64,000 nt of DNA, taken from contig BCIV01000026.1 in assembly GCA_001600055.1 (NCBI GenBank), positions 40,481 to 104,480 of the forward strand. Direction: 5' to 3'. The position numbers and the translations under genes were made by a program. Below are positions 23,237 to 34,704 of this stretch, piece by piece. The notes under the pieces were generated by a model that was given only the letters and a program-made list of their open reading frames with translations, made no database searches and was not told the origin of the DNA. How positions within the stretch are numbered: position 1 is the stretch's first letter; each line of letters opens with the position of its first letter. This stretch comes from Filobasidium wieringae. Taxonomy: Eukaryota; Basidiomycota; Tremellomycetes; Filobasidiales; Filobasidiaceae.

Positions 23237-25003
23237 TCAGACGACGCGACGCCGAAGCGCGTTCTCTCGATCTTCTTGACTCTTGCGAGCCATCGATTTC
23301 CTCTTTTTCGCTATAGCCTGCCCTTCCTCGTCATTTTCCTTTGCCCTCCTATGCCGGAATTCATTTTCTATCGCCTTGTTGATCTCTGCTCTCTCATTGT
23401 TCGCCAGAACGTGTTCCAGTGAGTTCAAAAAGGCTTCTTTGGCGGTGGCGGTTATCTTGCCGAGGCGCGCGATCTCGCTGTTGAGCAGTCTCAATGAGGG
23501 TATAACCAGTGAAGGATGTAGCCAGGCCTCTTGAAGAAGAGATATCTCTTTCCCCTCGATCGCGGAGATCTTCCACCTGCAGTCACTAGGCAGAACCAGG
23601 ATACCCGTGTCCAGAATCAATCGGTATCTCGATACCCCGTTGGGTCTGTTACATTCTAGACTGATCTGTGCGGCAGGCGATCCGTGCGTGGGCCGGATGA
23701 AACGTCCAAATAGACTTTCGGGGTAGACGGTCTCGGAAACGATCTCCGTCATCGGAAAGGGTGAAAGGAGACCCTCGATCATGTCCACCGACTGGACGAG
23801 ATAAGGTACCGTAAGATCCCCGCTCTCTTTCAGTATTTCCGAGAGACTGATGACGCTCTCGACTGGTTCCGCGGGTAAGGTTTCCAATTCCGTCTCCTCC
23901 TTCTCCTTCCATGCGGTCGCAACCATCGTCTGTAGCTCTCTGACCGGGAGATTTTGCCCCTTGCTCGTAGACGGGCTATCTCTCCACGATTGGATCATTT
24001 CCTGGACGAACAGGAAGGGGTACGATTTGGAAAGCGTCATCAGCATACTCTGATGCGATTCGGACAAGCGTTCCCATTCCGTCATCTCGGTTCCTTCCGC
24101 GTCATCATCCTGTCCCAAGATCAACGGTATGATTCCGCGCCACTGATGGTCACGCCATTTCTCCTCGATGACAATCAGATCTTTCTCCAAATCCACTGGT
24201 GGTGCTCGAACCAGGCAGTGCAAGATATGAGCAGTAGCTCTTGATCATTTCGGTTGATGGTTGGGCCCTGGCTTTCGATAAGCAGTGGCTCCTCGGCGGA
24301 AAATGGCATACTCGTGGGCGGGTCAGGGAAGAACGGCTCCGCTCCCAGCAGGACGAGATCGGTGTCAAAGGAAGGTAACGGCGATATATAGTCGAAAGGA
24401 AGTGATATCGAATCCTGTCCCGGAGACCAAGAGTCATCACAGAAGTCCAGGTTGAGAAAGTCTCCGAACTGATCATGACGAGAAGATCGCTCAGCGTCAG
24501 TCTGGAAGAGTAAATAGACTCCGTGCACTCACGGAAACATTCTCATCTTCAGTCTCTTCAGAAGCGCCTTCGAGCTCGTTGTGCAATTGCAACGCTGGTG
24601 CTACAACCTTGTCCTCCATCAATAGGGCCCATTGATAACACATCTCAGCGGTCAAATGGTCTCCCATAACTTTAGTATGACGCCCTGGCCGAGATCTCTC
24701 CTTCTCATAGAATTCGATCCATTCTCCTTTCCTCCCATCCGCTTCAATTTGAAGGCCGCCCCGGTTTGGTGCTCGTAGGCCTTCAACCCTCAGGCCTAGC
24801 CATTCTAATATCCATTCCTCGCGATCGTCTTTCGAGAGCGAGTCGAGTTCCTGAAGCCATCTGAGAGTTCCAAGGTATGCATCTCGAGCTGCTTTGGATG
24901 TCCCGTACTTTTTATGAGAGTTCGAGCCTAGTACGGGAAAAAGGTGATGGAGATGTGGTGCCCAGAAGGCGGTAGAGAAGATTGTTGGAGATACGTGGTT
25001 CAT
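23237..25003 (-). CDS. Hypothetical protein, 542 aa, three exons
   Basis: Exons 25003-24533, 24468-24312 and 24237-23237 join in phase (introns 64 and 74 nt; donors GTGAGT and GTATGC; acceptors CAG and GAG) to 1,629 nt, exactly 543 codons with stop. The start is the first ATG of exon 1, and the joined product is 542 residues. The N-terminal part is rich in Trp and aromatic residues; the C-terminal 80 residues are highly charged and probably helical, with Lys/Arg clusters that could serve as a nuclear signal. No signal peptide, membrane segment or known catalytic motif is visible. I do not recognise a family; probably lineage-specific. It is convergent with the low-complexity gene that ends at 23056. 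Confidence 0.8.
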
Positions 25004-25009
25004 GAGTGG

Positions 25010-26870
25010 TAGATGGTGTTAGCTTTTTCGAGAGAAGTGATGTGTACATCGTTGATGATATCGTTGATTTGATCTGATCTGCTTTGATCATCACGTAAAG
25101 ATAGCGGGTAACAACAAATGACAGCTCCATTCGAATGACCTGATATGGTCATGCGAATCCACATAATCTCGCATCTGGATGACAGATTGTGGCGTGGCAT
25201 CCAGTACAGGCGGACGTATCATTTCGCTCATGTCCGACTGCCAGTCCGCAGCGATGCTGGGTGAAACGGCTTCTATATACAATCTATCCCGTTCTCCCCT
25301 TCGATCAGAAAACGTAAGATGTAGGCCGATACAGCTAGCGTAAGGATTTGGACAAGTCGGCACATCCAACATGATCGGCAAACACGACTAGTTCGTGCGG
25401 ACTCAACGGCTCTTGATCATGTTGTGTGAGGCGCGAAGCCAATTCCTGAAACTCAGTATGACCTAGTAACCTAGTCTCACGTGTGTTTGATCCTGGATCG
25501 GCTGGGTCGTTTCATTAATCTGCTTATGCATGCTGTCGAGTGCCACATGGCACTATCGAACTAGGAAGCCAGCTGCCTGTTCCGAAGTCTTGAGCGGTAA
25601 CTGCCATAGCTCATCCACCGTTGCCACATACGAAGTTCTATTTATTCAAGGATCAACTTTCAAGTAACTTCGTCGAGGATGGGAACGAGTCGTGTGGCCT
25701 AGATTTGTTTCCGAACCTTGCACCCATATCCATACGGATCTGGCATGGTAGATCTAGTGTTGCCGAAGGAGGTAACTCACAGACCGAGATACTCGCTTCA
25801 AAATCCCTTAATCCGCTCGCTCTTTACTGATGGCAGCATACGCAGATACATACCGATCATTACGAAGGCATGTGTGTTCGAACACGCGGAAGAGCAAGCT
25901 CATCCATCGTCTAGTTCAGTGGGCCCACACTTCACGGATGTTGATCCGGTGATTCGCGTGACGATTCCATCGGGGCACGTGCCGGGTTGGTCGGGTCACG
26001 AAGACCGGGCATTGTAATCTCCCTTAGGTGACCTGTATCTAGGATCCGAGAAACAACTAGCTTTTTCCGTTGTGTCGCCGCACGAGTTCATTCCCCTCGT
26101 TCTGAAGGGGTGGCGTGCGGGGGCGAGCGAAGCTACGGATAAGCCTTCAATCAATGATACGTCGGAAGGGTCACACCTGTGCAATTGTATTTCGGTGCAA
26201 ACCTGGAAAGGTGGCTGGTTTGTTGGGTGCTCGACGGAATCAATGTATCCTCCTGATCTCCAGGATTAGGAAATCGGGTCAGGTAGTCGAAGACTTCATA
26301 TCAAAGTGATGTTATCCGGGATCGACGACATCCGGTCGGTACAAACTTTGCAAGCAAGGACAGTCTGATCCAATCGTGCTTGCTGGTTGCAATAAAGAGC
26401 ATGACGCGAACCCTACCATGGGTTTTGGTAGGGGAATCGGTCGGACTACATTCCCCTAAACTTGTGGAATAGGCTGGTCCAGAGTGATCCTGGTCGGATA
26501 CTCACATCCTGGAGTGCAGATACACCGAAATGAGCTGTTCATCCGCTCAAGATAAGAGAGGGTTCTTCCCCGCCTATATGCATCAGAGGGGGGGAGCCAT
26601 CGTCCTTCTTTTTGACCGGTATAGTTCTACTCGTTCTCGTTGATACGAGTATCATCTCATTGTGTATCCTCGATGCTTATGCTGGACGCAGCGTGTGTCA
26701 GGTGACTTCCGCTTCGGTATTAGGTGTCCGGTTTCCGCCGACTAGATTCGTTCAAAGCATTATCTAGATTCTTAGGTACTCTCGATCCTAGCTGACTTTG
26801 TCTCATTGTGCTTTCACGGAACTATAGATATTCGAAGCTGGACTCTTTGCTGCTACCGTTCTTGTGACAG
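25010..26870. other. Mostly noncoding; one possible small exon
   Basis: A minus-strand frame at 25381-25091 (96 codons) reads like coding sequence in its middle part but could not be linked to the neighbouring gene or given a start. The remainder (25.4-26.87 kb) has only short conflicting frames. Confidence 0.35.
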
Positions 26871-26877
26871 TGGCGTG

Positions 26878-29800
26878 TCAGATGAGCCATGATCCGGGGG
26901 AACTGATCGTACATTGCTTGGCTTGACTATCCCACCCGCCTGGCAAGTGCCAGAAACGTGATTGTCGAAGCTGCTTGAGGGCGTACTTCCGGACCTCTAT
27001 TGGGCTAATGGATCGCGTAATCCAATCCTGTAGGTATATGCCATCGATTTCAATCGTCAAACTGGCTAGGCGATCAGGACACTACTTACGGCACCCTTCG
27101 GGACGTGTTTTAGTACTGGCAACGCCTTGTCTCCAGCCGTGACCAATGACGACAATCTCGATTCGGGCAAAGCTTCCAGCGTCTACCTTGTGATTCCAAG
27201 TTTCATGTAGGTACGCAATTGGCTATAGGTGATCATTGGCGAGTTAAGATCGCCAAGCGAGAGCTATAGGGAAGCGGATCAGTCTTGTATCGGAAATACG
27301 TACATCTAGCGCAACACTGACCGTGCGACCATATACCAATCGCTGATACATCTCATCCGGTCCGAGGTAAGAGAAATAGCGCACGGTGGCGACTGAGTGA
27401 TTTTGTCCATGACGCAGCAATCGTCCGCAAATTTGAACGAAGATGCAGGGCTTCGACTGGGGACGTCGAAGATGAATATCAGTAACCTGGTCCTAGTCAC
27501 GGATTGGCTACTCACGGTGTATCAAGCAGAAGTAGGTATCTGCATATTTGCAAATTCTTTCCTTCAGATAGCGAAGCGAGAGGTCCCATCAGAACGCGAA
27601 TCGATGGTTTCTTCGAAAAGAGCTCGAGCATCGATTCTTTTGTTTGCCGATCGTGTACCTGACTGTCATAGACCATCATCTCCTTCGAAGCTGGGCTTTC
27701 ATCCGTAAGTCCAATGAACTGCGTGAATCCCTTCTCGCCCGATAGTACGGCAGTAAGGGCTTCTTGAAAGACACTGTCGTGTCCTACGACCAGTATTTTC
27801 GCCGAAGGATCCCCCTCCGCAACGATTCGGGCGATATACTCACTGTGGGTTCCTTAGCTCCGTTATGGTATGTATTCTTTAGTCAGGACTCACGCAATCG
27901 CTTCGATCTTGCAGGGAACGTTGAGTCCGTCCACGGCTGCGCTAGCGAGGCTGAACACTTGAGGATCTAACGCCAAACCTTGCTGAGAGGCTTCACGGCA
28001 CCAAGCGTGGAATTGTTGAAACGAACAAGACAGTAGCTGTTTAGGCACAGGTTAGCCCAGTATTGGAAACGTAGAAGCGCAGACGAGCCTTCCTACCCTC
28101 ATCCCCTCCAGCACTTGCAGTAAAGGCGACCCCTCTTGAATGTAATCGTCTGGCCCAGTAGTGTCGGCCAATCTTGCGAGTTCGCTATGGCAAGGCATGA
28201 GTTTATCTCATCCGACGACGAGGCTTCGTACAGTGAAGGCTTACCTATGGTGAAGATCCAGCAATTTCTTCCTGAGTAATCTGACTGATCGTAATGACGA
28301 ACTGGGTAAATCTCCAACGTTCCTCGCCTCCGTCTTACTCACCCATTTGCTTTTCTCGCCCTACAGGTGAACAGCCTTGATCTCTCACGGAATGAGCTTG
28401 ACCTCGCGGCAACGCATCAGCAAAGTCGAAAGCTCGGCTTATATAGAAGCTCCCAGTCAACACTCTCTCCAGTTCATCAGCTTGTTCATACCGTCCTAGC
28501 CGTATTCCCGAAGCCCAAGGCCGAAACTTTTGATCGACAGGGATGATCTGCAGCAAAACAAGAAGGATGAGAACGATCAGGCCGTCAAAGCTCCGACATG
28601 GTGAGGGCTCACGTTTATCATTCGAAGCGGTACAAAAAGATCGGAAACGCTCGAGGGTGCGGGTGTGCCGGATAGCAAGAGGACGTGTTTGATGTGGCGC
28701 TCGTCTGCATAGCTTGTAGACACTTTTGCGAGCCGTGTGCGAGGGTGTCGAAGGTGCTGAACTGGAGCGTACCATGTGAGAAGATTCTGTGAGTCGCACG
28801 AGTGGAGTCCAACGATACAACGACTCACATTCATCCACGATAAGCCTATAGACCGAGAAGAGCGACAAGTTCACAGTAGCCGACTCTTTGTGAGCGTCGG
28901 TCTTCCCGGACCGCTGCAGCAATTCGAACGCTATTGTGGCCATCTGGTTAGTCCATCGATTTATGCTAGTCGTCTTGGGGAACACAGGGACTGACAGATA
29001 ATGACGATGGGCTAGCAAGTAGTGGCAAAAGAACCGGTGTATGAGTATCGTCGAACACCCCTCCAGCAATCTCTCTCCTCTTTCCTTCACTTACCTTCTC
29101 CCCCAACGACTTGAGGATGAACCTTTGCCAGTCTCCCTCCGTGACGATGATCGCGACTTGCGAAACCAAACCGGGCAAATGTTTTTCGATCTCGGCCTAA
29201 TTGTAACCATGAAGAACGGGTATCGGACGCATATCCCGAAGGCGATCTGACCGGTAATCCACTCACCTTCCATACAACCGTCTGAATCCCTTCGGGACAC
29301 AGGATCATTGTGTTCCTGACTTTGCCCTCTTCCCTGATATCCTTTACGAACGTCGTAAGAGCCGAGCAAGTCTTTCCCATCCCGACGGCATCGCAGAGCA
29401 AAAATCCTCGTTCCTTTTGCTCCGAAGTGTTATCCATCTATTCACAGAGGAGAGGGTTCAGCGCTTGAGAGCAAGGAGGCCGAGCCGAACGGGCGGGAGA
29501 CTGACCATCTTCCAAATACTCGCGGCCGCGGTCAACTGCGTGGAAGTCAAGGGGTAGACCATCCCTTCCAACGGAGTCTCCGAATCCTTCAATCCAAGAA
29601 TCTCACAAGCTTCTTCTGCCTGGGTGACCGGACCGTTCTTAGCGAAGAGTCTCATATCGGGCGGTCCTTCATATTTCCCGGCATCGTCAACCACCTCCCC
29701 CCCGTCCGGACCCGATTTCCCAGACCCAGAACCGGACTGGTACAAGCTAGTATCGTAATGATTCGCCATGTATAGTTTCTGGAGTTGTTCACACATCCGA

Positions 29801-31131
29801 TCGAGTCGAGTGATATCGTAGCGCGATTCGACCAATCTGGATTTCTGCGCGTCACTGAGTCCATGTGCCATAGATGGTGATCCGATATCGTCTTCGCTAT
29901 CACTGTGAGCTACAGGTGTAGCAGAAGGAGAGGCGGAATGTAAACGTGTCCTCTTCTTTCGGTCCCTCAGATGACTGTCCTCGTCACTGTAAAGACCGTC
30001 CGAGTCATCTTGATCCGATGAATCCCTGCGATCGAGCCTAGTCCGTTTATTCGAGCTTGAACTCGGGTTGAACGATGGTTCCATCCGGTTCGCTACCTTG
30101 AGCTTGTCCTCGGTCCTTTGTAGATGTTCAGGCGAAAGCAGATGACCCTTTATTGCACGAGAGCACCACCATCAAAGGATTAGCTCAGCAATGTTGATGG
30201 AAAGAACCAAGACTCACTGCCAAGTCCTCCCCGAAACAATCTGAACCCTCAAGAGGATACCTCACCCGGAAGACTGATCCGTCAAGGTCATCACATGCCC
30301 GACCTGTTGAACCGGGGGTAAGAATTTGGACCGTGTGGGACAGCGAAGAGGGGGAGAGAACGAGGTCAGCCTTCGTAATTCGGAAGTAGGGGTACATCGA
30401 TGATGGAAAAGTCACACTGAAACTCACACTTGGTCACCAAGATCGGCACCGATACAGGTTCAACTCGCAGTTCCCGTTCATCTGGTGCAGATCCTTCGGT
30501 CGCTTCAGAGCGGGACGATTCCATATTGTCAGGAGGCGAAGCTTTCTCGTAGACTATCTCGTCAAATTGAAGGTGCAAGAGAGGTTGAAGTCCGTGTTTT
30601 TCGATTGCTTTCGTGAAGAGCTGTTCAAGGTCGGACTGTGATGACGAGGATAAGTGTGGGCCGAGGGATTAGAATGTTTGAAAGTGAAGCACCTTATAAG
30701 CTTTGAGCGGGTCTTCGAACAAACATTGAGAAACGCACCCGTTCGCCTACGGAATGACCATTTTTGAAGCGATCGATCAGATCGATCAGCTGTTCGTCGG
30801 GTCGGTCCTGCTCATCCACAACCTTCAAGACGGGTTCTTCATGATCGATCGTCAGATCTGAAGCGGGAGGTGACCCTCCAGAAGGAATGCGAAGAGGAGC
30901 TCCCGTTGGAACCGGATCGATGAGAGAAGAGATATTCATCTTTGACGGACGTGGTATAGTCGGATGAGCAGAACTGGATGAGGATGTCGTGAACTCGAAC
31001 GGACGTTCGGACAAGTTGGCTAGGATCTCTGCTACATCTTGTACCTCCGAAGTGGGTGGACCGGGTTCGACAGACGAGGGTGGTGTGAGCCGGAACGGAG
31101 GATGAGACGATGATGGTGTTACATCTGCCAT
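26878..31131 (-). CDS. SNF2-family ATPase/helicase-like protein, ~1,030 aa
   Basis: SNF2 ATPases remodel chromatin or move along DNA using two RecA-like lobes. Exons (minus): 31131-30739, 30635-30428, 30303-30218, 30147-29506, 29437-29267, 29196-29095, 29011-28996 (16 nt), 28930-28829, 28761-28613, 28547-28343, 28284-28245, 28184-28097, 28036-27894, 27842-27516, 27456-27304, 27263-27215, 27172-27090, 27027-26878. Motifs in order: disordered Ser/Asp-rich N-terminus (to about 440), Walker A DAVGMGKT (about 459-466), PIVIISFELL, motif II DEFQ (made across an intron), LLLSGTP, then the C-lobe with ILVVGHD, the motif V-like VLMGPLASLSEGKNL, and motif VI GRLLRHGQ. All exon joins keep phase except 27516/27456, where the frame is off by one base; see findings. 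Motif II has Phe-Gln instead of Ala-His. The subfamily is unknown. A half-length paralogue lies at 44122-45993. Confidence 0.85.
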
Positions 31132-31455
31132 CGTTCTCTTCGGAGTCGACGATAAAGAAGGGAATGAGCCATTCGAAGAGGACTTGATGAGCGGAGGATA
31201 TAGTCGTATGAGCCGGTGCTCTGACTGCAGCTGCGGTCACGGACATCACTTCAACTCGTATGTCCACTACGCAAAACCCGCGGGTCGCATCGCATCATCG
31301 CCGGACCTCCCACAACCTGGTGTTAAAAAACCTGTCATAACGATCATAGTGTGCACAACCAGAGAAACACCGAAGAAGAACGTCCCGACCCTAATGTCTC
31401 GATTTCAGAACCCTACCCCACAAAGCCCACAAAAAGCCTCCAAGGCGTGCGGTGA
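31132..31455. other. Intergenic gap between two minus-strand genes
   Basis: About 320 bp between the stop of the upstream gene and the SNF2 start codon; it should hold the SNF2 promoter. No motif is clear. Confidence 0.5.
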
Positions 31456-34400
31456 TCAACCATCTCCCGGCCCCTCATCCCATCCCCCGTCCTTCTCCAA
31501 ACAACGCCGCGTAATACCAACCTCACCACCCGCCTCAAGTTCCCAAGACAAACGGTCTAGGCGTAAACACCCCTTTCCTCGTAGGCGTCGCGGGAGTCGC
31601 GGGAGTCTCAAAGGTCCCAAACCGCTCACAGGTCCCACAGGCCCTAACAACGGTCCAAAAGGTCTGGACGCCTGACCCGCAGCGTTATTCTGAAGCTCAC
31701 GTTTCCTCAACTGAGCCTGTCTTAGCATCCCCGCTAGAGCGACGGTATTAAGGTCCCGGATCGATTTATCAGGGAAACTGGGCCAGACGAACTGTCAACG
31801 GGTTCAACGGGGTCGATAGAATCGTCGATCAGTATGACTAGTCGAACCATCGGAATCGAACCGAAACAGGACTGACCTCTGGAGGATGAGCCGTCAACCT
31901 ACACCTCTTATACCTCAATTCCGGGAAGACCATCCTCTTCCCCCTCTCTCCCCTCCCCCCGCTCTCCTCCTCCACGGACGGGCGGGGTGGCAAGCTAACG
32001 TTGGCCGCTTTCAAAGTCCGTTTGACGATCTCCGGCACGACCAGGCTGGGTAGGATGGCTTGGTAGATCGTATTGGAGAGGTCGATCAGGTCTTTATGTT
32101 GTTGTGACCAGAAATGCCAGGATGGGTGGATGGTCGTCGTGACGTGTGGGTCGGATGTGGATGAGGAAGAGGGGGATGGTGTGAGGTGGTAGATGAACGT
32201 ACAGGCCATTCCGCCCGTCGTTGCACTGATGAACTGCATCTTTACGCGATCACGTCTCCTCATCAGCCCCCGACCTCAAGCACGTCGAAAACCAACTCAC
32301 ATCCTTGGCCCATCCTCGATCCCACTCCGTCCCTCCATCACTCCCTTTCCCTCATTCCCAGCGCTTCCCTCAAACCCCCCCTCATGCTCCTCACGAAACA
32401 ACCCAACACAAGCCCGTTCGAACGTATGAAACACGACCCCATACGACCCGAACCTCTCACTCGAAGCCGGATCGAGTGGGATCTCGGGTGCCAAGATCCG
32501 GGCCGTTTGACTGATTAGGTATTGCAGGTGAACCGGGTGGATCGTCGAGTTTTCCTTGGGGGCAGGTCCTGTCGCGGTAGGGGCAGGGGTCGATTCCGTT
32601 TCCTTGTTCAAGGAGATTGGATGAGGAGAAGAAGCGAGCGGGGAAGGGATGAGGACGGGTGTAGGGTAATCGACCGTCCTCCTCGTTTCCCCCCCCCACG
32701 GCCTCTTGGACTACACTGAACCAGTCCTCCTCCCCATTCCTCTGTTCCCCATCCCCATCCCATCCATTCCGTTCCTCAAGCCCACCCTCTCGCCCCTCAT
32801 GCCCTGTCCCACGCCCACGCCCACGCCCACACCCACGCTCACCCCGGGCCAAAACGACCCCGACCCCGTTCTCGAGAAACCCAAAGACCTCCCTAAACCT
32901 AGCCCCCGCTTGGCCGAGCTTTTTGACGTCTGCCCCGATACAGGGGGTTATATAGATGTGAGTCGGGTCGGGGGGATGCGTCGCGTGCCCGTGTGAGGGG
33001 GAGCTGGGGGAGAGGACGGGTCGGAAGAGGGTGACGATGATGGTCCGACCGTTGGATTGGGTTGCGATTCGGTGTGACTGACGGTAATACGCGACACGCA
33101 ACGCGATTCATTGGGATCAGTATCAATTGTGGTTTGAATGAGATTCGTGATAGATGAATGGATGGATGGATGAATGAATGGGAACCCGCCCAGGGACTTA
33201 CGGTAGAGAACAAATCCGGTAATTTCTTCTCCTCCCTCCCTTCCTCCTCCTCTTCCCACCCATCCCGTTCCCATCCCCGCACGTCCGACCCCCCCGACTC
33301 AACGCCAACCCCATACCTCCCCAACCTCCTCAACCAACCCCCATACCGTCCCCACCTATCCAGCCTCAACAACATCTCGGGGAAGACTAGGCCGTCCGGT
33401 CTTCCCCCTGCGTCCCCGTCACGCCCATTATGCGGGAGGTGCGGGTTGTGCGAGACGTGCGAGAGGTGCTCGGGGGCATCGATGTACCGACTCAAGTGAT
33501 CCGTCTCGAATTTGATCGTCGGGTAGACTACGGCCGTATGCGTTTGCGCTTGTGCTTGCGTCTGTGCTTGTGCGTTGCCGAGTGCTGGGTGCGGGTGTGT
33601 GGGAACGGTCGAATGGGGGGTGGAGGATGAGGACCCTTGCAGGCGTTGTAGGTGTTGCAGGTAAGTGCGTGATAGGGAGAGGGATAGGTCGGTGAGTTGT
33701 GTGATATGGAACGGGACGTCCCTGGCCGGTACGAGCGGGAGGAGACCGAGGTTGTCTTCCCTTTGACCCGTTCGAGCCCCAGTTCCGGTTCCGGTTGGTT
33801 CGTGAGGATTAGTCTTACGGGAAGACGAGGTGGATGTGGAGTCTGGTTGAGATAAGTTGGAGCTGGAGGGTTGTGGTTTTAGTGCACGGGGACGGGAGTG
33901 TGAACGTGAGTGCGAGTGCGAGTGCGAGCGGGAGGATGGATCGGGCGCATAAGAGCTGGATTCTTTCGGTGCTGGTGGTGTCTTTCCTTTGGACCTGGAT
34001 GGGGGTGCCGTAGTGCTGACATTGTTGCCCGTGTCGAGTGTGGATGGAGTGTTGGATTGGAGATAGCGAGCTGGAATGTTGGGGACGGGAGGAGGATCAA
34101 GCTGAACGTCGGATGAGACGCGTGAGGAAGACGTTCGGAGCTGTGACCGCCATCAGCTCAGCTCATCCAACTCCCAGCCACACCACCACCACACTCACCG
34201 ATCTCTGTTCCATACTCTTCTTCCTCCTGATGATCGGGGTACCAGGTCTGACGTCGACGGCACTCGCACTGGCACTAGCACTGGCATCACCTCTCCGCGC
34301 ATGACGGGTAGTACTCTCACCCCCCCGGCTACTCGTCGAGCAGGCATACGAGGACCCGGAGTAGACGCCCGAGTCGTACGAAGAGTAGGATGACATGGTG

Positions 34401-34471
34401 GGCAGGTACAGGTGAAGGTGAAGGTGGTGGTGGTGGTGGTAAGACATCACCGTGAAATAGTGACGATCCAT
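31456..34471 (-). CDS. Large disordered hypothetical protein, ~860 aa, six exons
   Basis: Exons 34471-34199, 34140-33202, 33077-32700, 32602 to about 32301, 32239-31877 and 31791-31456. Joins are phase-consistent except between exons 4 and 5, where GTGAGT leaves the frame off by one and a weaker GTGATG donor about 50 nt upstream would restore it. The N-terminus has a His run, then a Ser/Arg/Thr-rich disordered region (to about 260), then structured stretches: a Leu-rich helix region, a segment with GRTIIVTLF and GADVKKLGQAGARF, and a helical region near SNTIYQAILPSLVVPEIVK. The C-terminus is Arg/Leu/Pro-rich. A regulatory or scaffold role would fit, but I recognise no family. It is divergent from the 908-aa gene, with starts 233 bp apart, so the two may share a promoter. 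Confidence 0.7.
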
Positions 34472-34704
34472 GTCGTTGACATCGCTACGCTCGCAGTTCT
34501 AGTCGATGCCCGGCCTCATCCGCCCATCTGAGCATTCACATCCTCATTCCAATCGTCGCTTCATCGCTTACCATCATTCCCCAACCCCACCACATCTCAT
34601 TTAAGGACACCTCACACCAGCACATCGAACATGGTCTGCTCTCACGATCCCGCGATGACCACAACCTCATTGAAAACGTCCCTCAAACCACACTCGAGCT
34701 TTCA

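Noticed and set aside
31184..31675. 163-codon plus ORF rich in Ser/Pro/Lys
   Set aside because: It lies antisense to the last exon of the minus-strand gene (31791-31456), which is supported by an in-phase junction.
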